DNA of 64,000 bases from Afipia carboxidovorans OM5 (lineage in GTDB: Bacteria > Pseudomonadota > Alphaproteobacteria > Rhizobiales > Xanthobacteraceae). Below are positions 25,285-35,470 of this stretch, piece by piece (position 1 is the stretch's first letter; each line of letters begins with the position of its first letter). Both the position numbers and the translations under genes were made by a program. Location of the stretch: contig NC_015684.1 in NCBI RefSeq assembly GCF_000218565.1, positions 372,001-436,000 on the forward strand, in the 5' to 3' direction. The notes below the pieces were generated by a model, which did no database searches, had not been told where the DNA came from, and saw nothing but the letters and a program-made list of their open reading frames with translations.

Positions 25285-25429
25285 CCGCTTAAAGCCCGTG
25301 CCTTCCTTCGCTGCCGGGGTGGAAGCTAACGGCGGCGATTTAAGGGCAGGTTACCGACTGGTTAACGCGCGTTAGCGGTTCCGCCCTGGTGGAGCGAATT
25401 TGACATTCACTCTCTGCTGGGCCGGACCG

Positions 25430-28258
25430 CTAGGCCGCGCCCCGCGTGGGGTCTGCGTTTGAGAGGAGATGCACCAGCGCCCGTTTGATCGCGGCCTGCC
25501 GGGTCGGCGCGGTGATCTGCGCCCCCATCAGGTCGGTGACGTAGAACACGTCGCGGACGCGCTCGCCGAAGGTTGCGACGTGGGCCGAGCCGATGTTGAG
25601 GCTGAGCTTCGAGATCGCGGTGGTGAGCTGATAGAGCAGGCCGGGGCGGTCGAGGCCGGACACCTCGATCACGGTGTAGACCTCCGACCACTGGTTGTTG
25701 ACGACGACCTCCGGCTCGACCACGAATACCTTGGTCTTGGCCCGTGACTGGGTGCGGCGTGCCATCACCTCCGGCAGGCGCACCTTGCCTTCGAGCACCT
25801 GCTCGATCAGTTCGCCAATACGCGCCGCGCGCCGGGCTTCGTCCTCGTTGCGGTCGTACTCGCGCGAGATCGCGATGGTGTCGAGCGCGAGGCCATCGGT
25901 CGTGGTGTAGATCTGTGCGTCCACGATGTTCGCGCCATTGGCGGCGCACGCACCGGCCACGATCGAAAGCAACCAGGGGTGATCGGGTGCGAGCACGGTG
26001 AGTTCGGTGACGGCGCGGCTCTCGTCGAAGCCGACTTCGATCGCGATCTTCTTGCCGCTCATATCGGCGTTCTTGATGAAACGGGCGTGGCGGATTTTCT
26101 GCGGCAGCTCGACCTTGAGCCAGTAGGCCGGATATTGCCGGCCGAGATAAGCCTCGACATCCGCCTCTGGCCATTCGGTGAAGGCGTTGCGGAATTCGGC
26201 CAGTGCAGCATCGACGCGGCGGGCGCGGTTCACTTCGGAGAACCCGCCGGTAAGCGCAGGCTCGGTCTCGTAATAGAGCGTGCGCAGCAGTTGCGCCTTC
26301 CAGCCGTTCCACACGCCGGGGCCGACGCCGCGAATGTCGGCGGTGGTGAGAATCGTAAGCAGCTTCATCTGCTCGACCGACTGCACGACGGCAGCAAAAT
26401 TCTCGATGGTCTTGCGGTCGGAGAGGTCGCGTGACTGCGCGACCGTGGACATGGTGAGATGCTCGCGGATCAGCCAGGCGATGAGCTCGGTATCGGCGGA
26501 GTTGAATCCGAAGCGCGGGCACAGCCGCCGCGCGGCCTTGGCGCCCGCGATCGAATGATCTTCGGGCCGGCCCTTGGCGATGTCGTGTAGGAACACCGCC
26601 ATGTAGAGCGCGGCGCGGTGATCGAGCCGGATCTTCCTGAAGAGATCGTTGGCGAGCACGAACTCCTCGTTGGTGCCGGCTTCGATCTCCTGCAGGATGC
26701 CGACGCAGCGGATCAGATGCTCGTCCACGGTGTAGTGGTGATACATGTTGAACTGCATCATCGACACGATCTTGCCGAAGGTGCGGATGAACTGGCCGAG
26801 CACACCGGTCTCGTTCATGCGCCGCAGCACCGTCTCCGCATTTGGCGAGGTCAGGATTTCGACGAACAGGCGGTTTGCTTCCGCATTCTCGCGCACTTGC
26901 GGTGTGATGAGGTTGAGCGAACGCGTCACCGCGCGCATCGCGTCGGGATGGAAATCGAGATTGTTCTTCTGTGCGAGGCGGAAGATGCGGATCAGCGAGA
27001 CTGGATCATGTTTGAAGACGTTCGGTGCTGCGAGGTTGATGCGTGCATTGTCGACGATGAAATCTTCGGTGCCTGCAATCTTGCCGCGCCGCTTGTGTGG
27101 CCGCAGCCTTTCCATCACACGGTTGAGCATCGGGGCAGGCTTTGCCTCCTGCTCCTCGAGCTTGGCGCAGAGAATGGCGGTGAGGCCGCCGACCTGCCGC
27201 GCCACCATGAAATAGTGCTTCATGAAGCGCTCGACGTCCTGCATGCCGGGGTGTGAGGTGTAGCCGAGCCGCTGTGCAATCTCGCGCTGGATGTCGAACG
27301 ACAGCCGCTCTTCCGCGCGGCCGGTCAGGAAGTGCATGTTGCAGCGGACCGACCAGAGAAAATCCTCGCAGCGGCGGAAGGTCCGATACTCCGCAGCGTC
27401 GAACACGTTGCGCTTGACGAGTTCACGCGTATCGCGGACGCGATAGACGTATTTCGCGATCCAGAACAGCGTATGAAGATCGCGCAGGCCGCCCTTGCCA
27501 TCCTTGATGTTGGGCTCGACGAGATAGCGCGACTGTCCCGCGCGGGTAAGGCGTTCCTCGCGCTCGGCGAGCTTGGCGGCGACGAATTCGGATGCCGTGC
27601 CCTGTACGACCTCCTTGTCGAAGCGCTCGATTAGCTCAGTGTAGAGAGCAAGGTCGCCGATCAGATAGCGGCTTTCGAGAATCGCGGTGCGGATCGTCAT
27701 GTCGCCGAGCGCATGACGGATGCATTCGCTGACGGTGCGTGTCGCGTGACCGACCTTGAGCCCCATATCCCAGAGGCAATACAGGATGACTTCGGCGACT
27801 TGCTCGCCCCACGCTGTCTGCTTGTAGGGCAGCACGAACAACAGATCGATGTCGGACTCCGGCGCCATCAGGCCGCGGCCGTAACCGCCGGTCGCGACGA
27901 TCGACATCCGCTCGGAATCCGATGGTGTCGGAGAACGATAGAGATACCAGGTCGCGGCGTTGTAGAGGATACGGATGATTGCATCGTGCAAGGCGCAGAG
28001 CCGTTCGGCGGTGCGTCGGCCATGCCGCTCGGCAAGGAGTTCAGTCTGTGCCACCTCGCGGGCGTGGACGAGCTCGCTCTTGAGAAGCTGCGCCATCGCC
28101 GAGCGGAAGGCTTCGTCCCGCCCGCTGTGCTTTTCAGCAAGCGTTCCGATCCGGACCATTACCTTGGCGGCATCGAAGCCGAGGATGACTTCGCTGCTTC
28201 GTTCGCGAGCCTCGTCAGGAGAAGCGGTTGCGGGGACGGGAGGCGGCATCGTGCTCAT
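25430..28258 (-). CDS. glnD: bifunctional uridylyltransferase/uridylyl-removing enzyme GlnD
   Basis: 942 residues from ATG 28258 (MSTMPPPVP); the open frame runs to 29170 but overlaps the ssuA-like gene. Nucleotidyltransferase motif ATGGYGRGLMAPESDIDLLF near residue 125, HD domain with FLHDIAKGRPEDHS near 510, and two ACT domains at the C-terminus (PDHPWLLSIVAGACAANGAN and VSGLDRPGLLYQLTTAISKL). It uridylylates PII proteins under nitrogen limitation and reverses this when glutamine is high. Length matches the alphaproteobacterial enzyme. Confidence 0.97.
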   Translation of the reverse strand: MSTMPPPVPATASPDEARERSSEVILGFDAAKVMVRIGTLAEKHSGRDEAFRSAMAQLLKSELVHAREVAQTELLAERHGRRTAERLCALHDAIIRILYNAATWYLYRSPTPSDSERMSIVATGGYGRGLMAPESDIDLLFVLPYKQTAWGEQVAEVILYCLWDMGLKVGHATRTVSECIRHALGDMTIRTAILESRYLIGDLALYTELIERFDKEVVQGTASEFVAAKLAEREERLTRAGQSRYLVEPNIKDGKGGLRDLHTLFWIAKYVYRVRDTRELVKRNVFDAAEYRTFRRCEDFLWSVRCNMHFLTGRAEERLSFDIQREIAQRLGYTSHPGMQDVERFMKHYFMVARQVGGLTAILCAKLEEQEAKPAPMLNRVMERLRPHKRRGKIAGTEDFIVDNARINLAAPNVFKHDPVSLIRIFRLAQKNNLDFHPDAMRAVTRSLNLITPQVRENAEANRLFVEILTSPNAETVLRRMNETGVLGQFIRTFGKIVSMMQFNMYHHYTVDEHLIRCVGILQEIEAGTNEEFVLANDLFRKIRLDHRAALYMAVFLHDIAKGRPEDHSIAGAKAARRLCPRFGFNSADTELIAWLIREHLTMSTVAQSRDLSDRKTIENFAAVVQSVEQMKLLTILTTADIRGVGPGVWNGWKAQLLRTLYYETEPALTGGFSEVNRARRVDAALAEFRNAFTEWPEADVEAYLGRQYPAYWLKVELPQKIRHARFIKNADMSGKKIAIEVGFDESRAVTELTVLAPDHPWLLSIVAGACAANGANIVDAQIYTTTDGLALDTIAISREYDRNEDEARRAARIGELIEQVLEGKVRLPEVMARRTQSRAKTKVFVVEPEVVVNNQWSEVYTVIEVSGLDRPGLLYQLTTAISKLSLNIGSAHVATFGERVRDVFYVTDLMGAQITAPTRQAAIKRALVHLLSNADPTRGAA

Positions 28259-28432
28259 GAGCGTGTCACTGCAAAACAATTGAACTGGCGAAGCCGCAAC
28301 AAGGACAAGAACATTCTCCCATCCGGCCAGGGACCGAAGCAAATATTTTTCCGATTGACTCTTGATGATAACGCCTTGAAGAACAAGCGCAATCCTTAGC
28401 CATTTGCACAAATCATCGCATTGGAGTGACTC

Positions 28433-29401
28433 ATGACCACCTTGTCTCGGCGCGCTTTCACCCTCGGCGCTGCGGTTGCGATCGTGGCGTCGGGAGCGGC
28501 AAGCGCCGCCGACAAGCCGACGCAGATCGCCATCGACTGGGCGACCTATAACCCCGTCGCCATCGTCCTGAAGAAGCAGGGCCTTCTCGAAAAGGAATTC
28601 GCCAAGGACGGCATCAAGATCGTCTGGGTGCAGACGCTCGGCTCCAACAAGGCGCTTGAGTTCCTCAACGCAGGCTCGCTCGATTTCGGCTCCACCGCGG
28701 GCTCGGCGGCGCTCGTTGCGCGCATCAACGGCAACCCGATCAAGTCGATCTACACCTATTCGCGTCCTGAATGGACGGCGCTCGTCACCGGCAAGGATAC
28801 CGCGATCAAGACCGTCGCCGATCTCAAGGGCAAGCGCGTCGCGGTCACCCGCGGCACCGATCCGCACATCTTTCTCGTCCGCGCGCTTCTCGATGCAGGC
28901 CTGACCGAGAAAGATATCGTGCCGGTGCTGCTGCAGCATCCCGATGGCAAGACCGCGCTTGTTCGTGGCGACGTCGATGCGTGGGCGGGCCTCGATCCGA
29001 TGATGGCGCAGGCCGAGATCGAGGACGGTGCGCGGCTGTTCTATCGCAAGCCCGAGGCCAACACTTTCGGCATCCTCAACGTCCGCGAACAGTTCCTGAA
29101 GGACAATCCGGAGATCGTCCGCCGTGTGCTCGCGACCTATGAGGTGGCGCGGAAATATTCCATCGCTCACTACGACGAGCTGAAGGCCGACTTTATCGGC
29201 GTCACCAAGCTGCCCGACGTCGTGGTCGACAAGCAGTTGAAGGAGCGTACCGATCTGTCGTTCAGCAAGATCGGCGCACAGCAGCGTGAGGCGATCCTCG
29301 AAGCCGGCTTTGCGCTGCAGAAGGCCGGTGTGATCGCCGCCAGCGCCGACGTGAAGAAGAACGTCGACGACCTGCTCGTCGAAGTCCCGCTTCCGGAGTA
29401 A
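28433..29401 (+). CDS. ssuA: ABC transporter substrate-binding protein, SsuA/TauA type
   Basis: 322 residues. An export signal with a twin-arginine-like SRRAFTLGAAVAIVASG ends at ASAADK. The mature protein begins QIAIDWATYNPVAIVLKKQG and has ALEFLNAGSLDFGSTAG, the aliphatic sulfonate/nitrate binding-protein pattern. It delivers a small anion to the permease encoded next. GGAG precedes the ATG. The cluster lacks the ssuD/ssuE monooxygenase genes, so the substrate could be a sulfonate, taurine or another compound. Confidence 0.85.
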   Translation: MTTLSRRAFTLGAAVAIVASGAASAADKPTQIAIDWATYNPVAIVLKKQGLLEKEFAKDGIKIVWVQTLGSNKALEFLNAGSLDFGSTAGSAALVARINGNPIKSIYTYSRPEWTALVTGKDTAIKTVADLKGKRVAVTRGTDPHIFLVRALLDAGLTEKDIVPVLLQHPDGKTALVRGDVDAWAGLDPMMAQAEIEDGARLFYRKPEANTFGILNVREQFLKDNPEIVRRVLATYEVARKYSIAHYDELKADFIGVTKLPDVVVDKQLKERTDLSFSKIGAQQREAILEAGFALQKAGVIAASADVKKNVDDLLVEVPLPE

Positions 29402-29544
29402 GCGTCTTTCCGCCGTGGCTCGATGGGCAGGGCCGCACGCGGATTTTTAAGCCCCTCGACGAAACGGGCGTTGCGCGACCTCTATAAAGGAGGCCCGCGC
29501 AGCGCAAACTGCCTTGCATTTTGGGCAGAGACACGATCTTAGCT

Positions 29545-30390
29545 ATGGCCATGACACTCGAAACCTCCTCGGCTCCGGCCATTGACGTGGCTGCGGCCCC
29601 TTCGCGACGGTGGTCGCGCTGGGCGAAGCCGGCGCTCGGCCTGATCGTACCGGTCGTGATCGCGGTCGGCTGGGAGCTTGCGGTTGCTGTCGGCCTTTCG
29701 AACGGCCGCCTCGTTCCGCCGCCGAGCAAGATTTTCGAGATGATGGAGGAGCTTGCCCGCAGCGGCGAGCTGTGGCGCCACATCTTCATTACCTCCTGGC
29801 GCGTCGGCGCGGGCTTTGGGCTCGGCGTGCTGTTCGGTACCGTGCTTGGTGCGGTGTGCGGTTATTCGGCCCTGGCGCGCCGGCTTCTCGATCCGACGCT
29901 GCAGGCGTTGCGGGCGATCCCCTCGATCGCCTGGGTGCCGCTGTTCATTCTGTGGCTCGGCATCTTCGAGATGTCGAAGGTCGCGCTGATCGCGGTCGGC
30001 GTGTTCTTCCCGATCTATCTCGGCCTGATGGGTGCCGTGCTCGGTGTTGACCGCAAGATCGTCGAGGTCGGGCGCACCTTCCGCCTTTCCGGCCCGGCGA
30101 TGATCCGGCGCATCCTGCTGCCCGCGGTGCTGCCGTCTTATGTCGTCTCGCTGCGCTCCGGCCTTGGTCTTGGCTGGATGTTCGTCGTGGCGGCCGAGCT
30201 GATGGGCGCCTCGGAGGGCCTTGGCTATCTCCTGATCGACGGCCAGCAACTCGGCAAGCCCGCGGAAATTCTTGCTGCGATCATCGTGTTCGCGCTGCTT
30301 GGAAAATTCACCGATTGGCTGATTCAGGTTGGTTTTGCGCCGCTCTTGCGCTGGCAGGACGCCTTCTCCTCGCAGGGCGGAAAGGCGTAA
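29545..30390 (+). CDS. ssuC: ABC transporter permease, SsuC type
   Basis: 281 residues from ATG 29545 (29551 also possible). About six membrane spans; the coupling-helix EAA-like segment is VEVGRTFRLSGPAMIRRILLPAVLP, with SLRSGLGLGWMFVVAAELMG after it. It forms the channel of the importer with SsuA and SsuB. It begins 143 bases after ssuA and ends 3 bases before ssuB. Confidence 0.88.
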   Translation: MAMTLETSSAPAIDVAAAPSRRWSRWAKPALGLIVPVVIAVGWELAVAVGLSNGRLVPPPSKIFEMMEELARSGELWRHIFITSWRVGAGFGLGVLFGTVLGAVCGYSALARRLLDPTLQALRAIPSIAWVPLFILWLGIFEMSKVALIAVGVFFPIYLGLMGAVLGVDRKIVEVGRTFRLSGPAMIRRILLPAVLPSYVVSLRSGLGLGWMFVVAAELMGASEGLGYLLIDGQQLGKPAEILAAIIVFALLGKFTDWLIQVGFAPLLRWQDAFSSQGGKA

Positions 30391-30393
30391 GCG

Positions 30394-31176
30394 ATGCTCG
30401 TCCTCGATCACGTCGGCAAGGTTTATCCGAACGGCGTCGATGCGCTGCAGGGCTTCTCCGCGCGCATCGGGGTCGGCGAGATCGTGGCCGTGATCGGCGG
30501 CTCCGGCTGCGGCAAGTCCACGCTGCTGCGGGCGATCGCGGGCCTCGGTACCGCGACCTCCGGCACCATCACGCTCGACGGCGAAACTATTGCCGCGCCG
30601 CATGAGAAGATCGGCATCATCTTTCAGGAGCCGCGGCTTCTGCCCTGGCTCAGCGTCATCGAGAATGTCGCCTTCGGACTCGAGGGTGAGACGCGAGCGC
30701 GGCGGCGCAAGCGCGCCGAGGCCGCGCTCGACCGCGTCGGCCTGCTCGACAAGGCGGACGCCTGGCCCCGCGAACTGTCAGGCGGGCAGGCGCAGCGTGT
30801 CGCGATCGCGCGCGCGCTGGTGCCACGCCCCGAGGTGCTGCTGCTCGATGAGCCGTTCTCTGCGCTCGATGCGTTTACCCGCACCGACCTGCAGGATCAT
30901 CTGCTCGATCTGTGGGCCGACACCAAGCCGACCCTCCTTCTCGTCACGCATGACGTCGAGGAAGCCGTGGTGCTGGCCGACCGGGTGATGGTGATGCGCC
31001 CGCACCCCGGCCGCCTGTTCGAGGAGGTCAAGGTCGAGCTGGCACGTCCGCGCGACCGGGCCTCGCCGCTGTTCGAGGCGGTCAAGCGTGACCTTCTGAA
31101 TGCGCTCGACCGCTCGCTTGATCGTGCACCGCCGGCGGGCGAACAGCCCGTGACAGGCGCTGCGATGTGGTGGTAA
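30394..31176 (+). CDS. ssuB: ABC transporter ATP-binding protein, SsuB type
   Basis: 260 residues. Walker A GGSGCGKST, Q-loop IIFQEPRLLPW, signature LSGGQAQRVAIARAL, Walker B LLLDEPFSALD and switch His in LVTHDVEEAV. It powers the sulfonate/nitrate-type importer. Three bases separate it from ssuC. Confidence 0.92.
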   Translation: MLVLDHVGKVYPNGVDALQGFSARIGVGEIVAVIGGSGCGKSTLLRAIAGLGTATSGTITLDGETIAAPHEKIGIIFQEPRLLPWLSVIENVAFGLEGETRARRRKRAEAALDRVGLLDKADAWPRELSGGQAQRVAIARALVPRPEVLLLDEPFSALDAFTRTDLQDHLLDLWADTKPTLLLVTHDVEEAVVLADRVMVMRPHPGRLFEEVKVELARPRDRASPLFEAVKRDLLNALDRSLDRAPPAGEQPVTGAAMWW

Positions 31177-31228
31177 AGCGCCTCCGAACATCGCTTTGAC
31201 GATTCCCGCATATCCCGGAGACCGAGAG

Positions 31229-31741
31229 ATGGATTCGACGCAGTTGCGCGCCATGCAGGCGCCGATCAAGGAGCGTTACAAGGCCGATCCGAAGTCCGCC
31301 TACATCACGCTGAAGGCGAAGGGCTCGATCGACAATGAAGGCATCGCCTGCAAGGTCGAGACCGGGCGTGCGCTGGCGGTGGCTGGCCTGCATCCGGCGA
31401 CCGGCGGCTCTGGTCTCGAGTTATGCTCGGGCGACATGCTGCTCGAGGCGCTGGTCGCCTGTGCCGGCGTGACGCTGAAGTCGGTTGCGACCGCGATCGA
31501 TATTCCGCTCAAGGCAGGCTTCGTCAGCGCCGAGGGCGATCTCGATTTCCGCGGCACGCTTGGCGTCGACAAGGAAGCTCCAGTCGGCTTCGCTGAAATC
31601 CGCCTGCGCTTCGATGTCGATACCGACGCGCCGCAGGAAAAGCTCGATCAACTCCTCAAGCTCACCGAGCGCTATTGCGTCGTGTATCAAACCGTGAAGA
31701 GCGGACCGAAGGCTTTCCACGTCTCGATGCAGAGGGTGTGA
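31229..31741 (+). CDS. OsmC family protein
   Basis: 170 residues from ATG 31229, preceded by GGAG. The OsmC/Ohr fold is indicated by the two conserved cysteines, in EALVACAGVTLKSVA and TERYCVVYQTVK, which in Ohr/OsmC reduce organic hydroperoxides. It follows ssuB by 52 bases and may be in that operon, suggesting a link between sulfur uptake and peroxide or thiol stress. That link is inference. Confidence 0.85.
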   Translation: MDSTQLRAMQAPIKERYKADPKSAYITLKAKGSIDNEGIACKVETGRALAVAGLHPATGGSGLELCSGDMLLEALVACAGVTLKSVATAIDIPLKAGFVSAEGDLDFRGTLGVDKEAPVGFAEIRLRFDVDTDAPQEKLDQLLKLTERYCVVYQTVKSGPKAFHVSMQRV

Positions 31742-31754
31742 CGGGCGCTTCATA

Positions 31755-32549
31755 ATGCCCGCCGACGGGTATTTCCTTTTAACGCTCGCACTGAAAGTGG
31801 TTGTCGCCGCCGGATTTGTCATCGTGGCAACGGTGATTGCCGAGCGTGCCGGGGCGTTCATCGGCTCGCTGATCGTGACGCTGCCGGTCTCGACCGGTCC
31901 AGCCTATATCTTCATCGCCCTCGATCACGAGGCATCCTTCGTGGCGCGGGCGGCGCTGACCAGCGTTTACAACAACGTCCCGACCGCGTTCTACACGGCG
32001 ACCTTCGTCATCATGGCGCAACGGTTTGGCCCATGGCTTAGCGTCGCTGTCGGTCTGCTGGTCTGGTTCATGATGACTTATCTCTTCAGCCAGACGGCAT
32101 GGACACTGACGCCGGCCATCGCGGCCAATGTCGTAGTGGTCGCGGCGTTTTTCTTCCTCGTGCGCGCGTTTCGCGAGGCGCCGATGCCGCGCCTGCCGAT
32201 GCGATGGTCCGATCTTCTGTTGCGCGCTGTCTTGGTCGGTGTACTGATCGCGGCGGTGGTGACGCTGAGCTTTACTATCGGACCTGAGAAGACGGGAATC
32301 CTCGCGTCGTTCCCGGCGACCTTCACGGCCACCATGCTAATCCTGCACCGCCGGGTTGGCGGCAAGGCGACAGCGGCGGTGATGGCGCACAGCCTCGTCG
32401 GCCTGCTTGGCTTCGGCCTGTGCATGGCGGTACTGAATCTGGCGGCGGTGCCGATCGGCCCACCGCTCGCGCTGTGTCTCGCGTTTCTGTTTTCGATATC
32501 GTGGAATGCGGCGACGTTGTTGCTGCGTCGCGCCGGTGTGCCGCTTTAG
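31755..32549 (+). CDS. multi-pass membrane protein of unknown function
   Basis: 264 residues with about eight hydrophobic spans, for example ALKVVVAAGFVIVATVIAE and LLLRAVLVGVLIAAVVTLSF. Weakly reminiscent of GlpM-like small membrane proteins, with two similar halves (GSLIVTLPVSTGPAYIF and GILASFPATFTATMLIL). No transporter motif recognised. It begins 13 bases after osmC and is probably co-transcribed. Confidence 0.75.
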   Translation: MPADGYFLLTLALKVVVAAGFVIVATVIAERAGAFIGSLIVTLPVSTGPAYIFIALDHEASFVARAALTSVYNNVPTAFYTATFVIMAQRFGPWLSVAVGLLVWFMMTYLFSQTAWTLTPAIAANVVVVAAFFFLVRAFREAPMPRLPMRWSDLLLRAVLVGVLIAAVVTLSFTIGPEKTGILASFPATFTATMLILHRRVGGKATAAVMAHSLVGLLGFGLCMAVLNLAAVPIGPPLALCLAFLFSISWNAATLLLRRAGVPL

Positions 32550-32554
32550 AGGCT

Positions 32555-32650
32555 TTTCCGCTTTGATGGAATCAAAGCGGGACTCTAGTTATTGTTTCAA
32601 CGCGTTTTCTTCACGCGAACCGGTCCCCACTTCGCTTGAAAACGCTTTAG
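32555..32650 (-). repeat. dispersed palindromic intergenic repeat, copy 2
   Basis: It contains a perfect 10-bp stem, CCGCTTTGAT (32558-32567) and ATCAAAGCGG (32571-32580), then GAACCGGTCCCC and GCTTGAAAACGCTTTA. The latter part is the reverse complement of the element at 22957. It lies between two convergent genes, the membrane protein and mutS. Confidence 0.7.
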
Positions 32651-35385
32651 CCTTGTTTCGGCAGCTTCCCTTTCAGCGCGTAGAGCGCATCCAATGCTTC
32701 GCGCGGGGTCAACTCGTCCGGCTCGATCGCATTGAGCGCTTCGATTAGCGCGGTGTCCTTGGGCGAGGAGACTTCCTCGCTTTCGCTTGCCCGTGCGGTC
32801 ACTGCGAACAGCGGCAGGTCGTCGATCAAGGTCTGTGCGCCGGAGCTACGGTCCTGCGCCTCGAGTTTGGCAAGCACCGTCTTGGCGCGGGCGATCACTG
32901 CAGGCGGCAGGCCTGCAAGCTTCGCAACCTGAATGCCGTAGGATCGATCCGCCGCGCCCGGCAATACCTCGTGCAGGAACACGACATCGCCGTGCCATTC
33001 CTTCACTCGCACTGTGGCGTTGAACAGACGCGGCAATTTTGCCGAGAGCGCGGTGAGTTCGTGATAGTGCGTCGCAAACAGTGCGCGGCATTTGTTGGCG
33101 TCGTGCAGATGCTCGATCGAGGCCCAGGCGATCGACAGGCCATCGAAGGTTGCGGTGCCGCGCCCGATCTCGTCGAGAATCACCAGCGCGCGCTCACCTG
33201 CCTGATTGAGGATCGCGGCGGTCTCGACCATCTCCACCATGAAGGTCGAACGGCCGCGCGCCAGATCGTCGGCCGCGCCCACGCGTGAGAACAGGCGATC
33301 GACAACGCCGATCCGCGCGCGCTTCGCGGGCACGAAACTGCCGATCTGCGCGAGCAGGGCGATCAATGCGTTCTGGCGCAGGAAGGTCGATTTGCCCGCC
33401 ATGTTGGGGCCGGTGAGGACCCAGATCTGGCCATTGGCCTGCGACGGCGCGGGCGACAGATCGCAGCTATTGGCGATGAACGGTTGGCCGTCGCGCTTCA
33501 GCGCGCGCTCGACGACGGGATGACGGCCGCCTTCGATACTGAACGCAAGCGAGTCGTCGACGTCGGGGCGAACGTAATCCTGCTCCACGGCAAGCCGCGC
33601 CAGTGATGTTGCAACATCGAGCACGGCGAAGGCGTGAGCAGCGGCGCGCAGATCGTCGCCGATGGCAATGGCCTCGGCACAGAGCCGCTCGAAAATCTCA
33701 AGCTCGAGGCCGAGCGCACGGTCGCCCGCATTGGCGATGCGGGCCTCGATCTCGCCGAGCTCGGAGGTGGTGAAGCGGACCTGCCCCGCCAGTGTCTGCC
33801 GGTGGATGAAGGTCGCGTTAAGCGGCGCGGCCATCAGCTTGTCGCCGTGCTGCGCGGTGACCTCGACGAAATAGCCAAGCACATTGTTGTGCTTGATCTT
33901 GAGGCCCTTGACGCCGGTGTCTTCGGCATAGCGCGCCTGCATCGATGCGACGACGAGGCGCGAGGCATCGCGTAGCGAGCGGGTCTCGTCGAGGGTCGCG
34001 TCGTAACGCTCACGCACAAAACCGCCGTCGCGCTTTGACAGTGGCAATTGCTCGGCGAGTGCGCGGGCGAGGATTTCAGCAAGATCGCGCGAAGGCTTCC
34101 TCAGTGCGGCGATTGCCGTTGTGATTTCCTGCGGCGGCGAGTTCATCTGGGCGAGCCGGGCAATCGCGGCATCGGCAGCGAGAATGCCGTCGCGCAATCC
34201 TGCGAGATCGCGCGGGCCGCCGCGCCCAACCGAAAGCCGCGCCAGCGCGCGCGACATGTCAGGCGCGGCATTCAGGATCGTGCGCAAGTCGTGAGTCGCG
34301 GCGGTGTCAGCGACAAACGCCGCGACGGCATCGTGGCACCGTGTGATGGCGGCGATGTCGGTGAGAGGCGTGGCAAGCCGTTGTGCAAGCAGGCGCGAGC
34401 CGGCAGCCGTCACGGTGAGATCGATGGTGTCGAGCAATGAGCCGCGCCGCTCGCCCGCAAGCGTGCGGGTGAGTTCGAGATTGGCGCGCGTCGCGGGGTC
34501 GATCGCAAGCGTCGTGCCGGCGTCCTCGCGTGCGGGCGGCGAGAGCGGCGGATGCTTGCCGACCTGCGTGCGCTCGACATAGGTCACGGCCGCAGCCGCA
34601 GCAGTCGCTTCGAGCCGCGACAGGGTGGCCAGCCCATCCATTGTGGCGACCGCGAAGTAATCGCACAGTCGCTGTTCGGCGCTTGCGCTGTCGAACACGT
34701 CGCGCGTCAGCGGCGTCACCGCGGTGTGCTCGCGCAAGGTCGGGCCGAGCGTTTCGTCGCCGAAGATCGCGTCCGGCACGATAATCTCGTTGGGATTGAC
34801 GCGCGCAAGCGTGGTGGCAAGGTCGCTCGCGCTGCATTCGCTGACGGTGAATTCCGAGGTCGAGATGTCAATCCACGCGAGGCCGAGACGATCGTCGCCG
34901 TTGGAGGCGCGGGTGCGTGCGATCGCCATCAGGTAATTGTTGGTCTTGGCGTCGAGAAGATTGTCTTCTGTCAACGTGCCGGGCGTGACGAGCCGCACCA
35001 CGTCGCGCCGCACCACGCTCTTCGCGCCACGCTTGCGCGCTTCGGCTGGGTCTTCCATCTGCTCGCACACCGCAACGCGATGGCCGAGTGCGATCAGGCG
35101 ATGCAGGTAGTCGTCGGAGCGCTCGACCGGCACGCCGCACATCGGGATGTCTTCACCCTGATGCTTGCCGCGCTTGGTGAGCATGATGCCGAGCGCGCGC
35201 GATGCGGTCTCGGCGTCCTCGAAGAACAATTCGTAGAAGTCGCCCATCCGGTAGAACAGCAACAACCCCGGATTGGCGGCCTTGATCTCGAGGTACTGCT
35301 CCATCATCGGCGTGACGCGCGCGGTCGCCGTGTCCTTCGGCTCTGGTGTTGCGGGCGTGTCGGGGTATGGGGCGTGCATCGTCAT
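32647..35385 (-). CDS. mutS: DNA mismatch repair protein MutS
   Basis: 912 residues from ATG 35385 (35379 also possible). The mismatch-binding domain has the Phe-x-Glu motif in [18 protein letters not shown]. The ATPase has Walker [14 protein letters not shown], Walker [12 protein letters not shown], and [11 protein letters not shown]. It recognises mismatches and recruits MutL. The full length and all core motifs are intact. Confidence 0.97.
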   Translation of the reverse strand: MTMHAPYPDTPATPEPKDTATARVTPMMEQYLEIKAANPGLLLFYRMGDFYELFFEDAETASRALGIMLTKRGKHQGEDIPMCGVPVERSDDYLHRLIALGHRVAVCEQMEDPAEARKRGAKSVVRRDVVRLVTPGTLTEDNLLDAKTNNYLMAIARTRASNGDDRLGLAWIDISTSEFTVSECSASDLATTLARVNPNEIIVPDAIFGDETLGPTLREHTAVTPLTRDVFDSASAEQRLCDYFAVATMDGLATLSRLEATAAAAAVTYVERTQVGKHPPLSPPAREDAGTTLAIDPATRANLELTRTLAGERRGSLLDTIDLTVTAAGSRLLAQRLATPLTDIAAITRCHDAVAAFVADTAATHDLRTILNAAPDMSRALARLSVGRGGPRDLAGLRDGILAADAAIARLAQMNSPPQEITTAIAALRKPSRDLAEILARALAEQLPLSKRDGGFVRERYDATLDETRSLRDASRLVVASMQARYAEDTGVKGLKIKHNNVLGYFVEVTAQHGDKLMAAPLNATFIHRQTLAGQVRFTTSELGEIEARIANAGDRALGLELEIFERLCAEAIAIGDDLRAAAHAFAVLDVATSLARLAVEQDYVRPDVDDSLAFSIEGGRHPVVERALKRDGQPFIANSCDLSPAPSQANGQIWVLTGPNMAGKSTFLRQNALIALLAQIGSFVPAKRARIGVVDRLFSRVGAADDLARGRSTFMVEMVETAAILNQAGERALVILDEIGRGTATFDGLSIAWASIEHLHDANKCRALFATHYHELTALSAKLPRLFNATVRVKEWHGDVVFLHEVLPGAADRSYGIQVAKLAGLPPAVIARAKTVLAKLEAQDRSSGAQTLIDDLPLFAVTARASESEEVSSPKDTALIEALNAIEPDELTPREALDALYALKGKLPKQG

Positions 35386-35470
35386 GATGCCGCACGCTAG
35401 CAAAATTGAAGGCTGGCTTCACACCCGGAACGGCGGCGGAATCGGGGTTTTCCCCGCTCCGCGCAGGCGT

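Noticed and set aside
28259..29170. N-terminal extension of GlnD in the longest open frame
   Set aside because: It overlaps the ssuA-like gene on the opposite strand, and MSTMPPP at 28258 gives the family's normal length.
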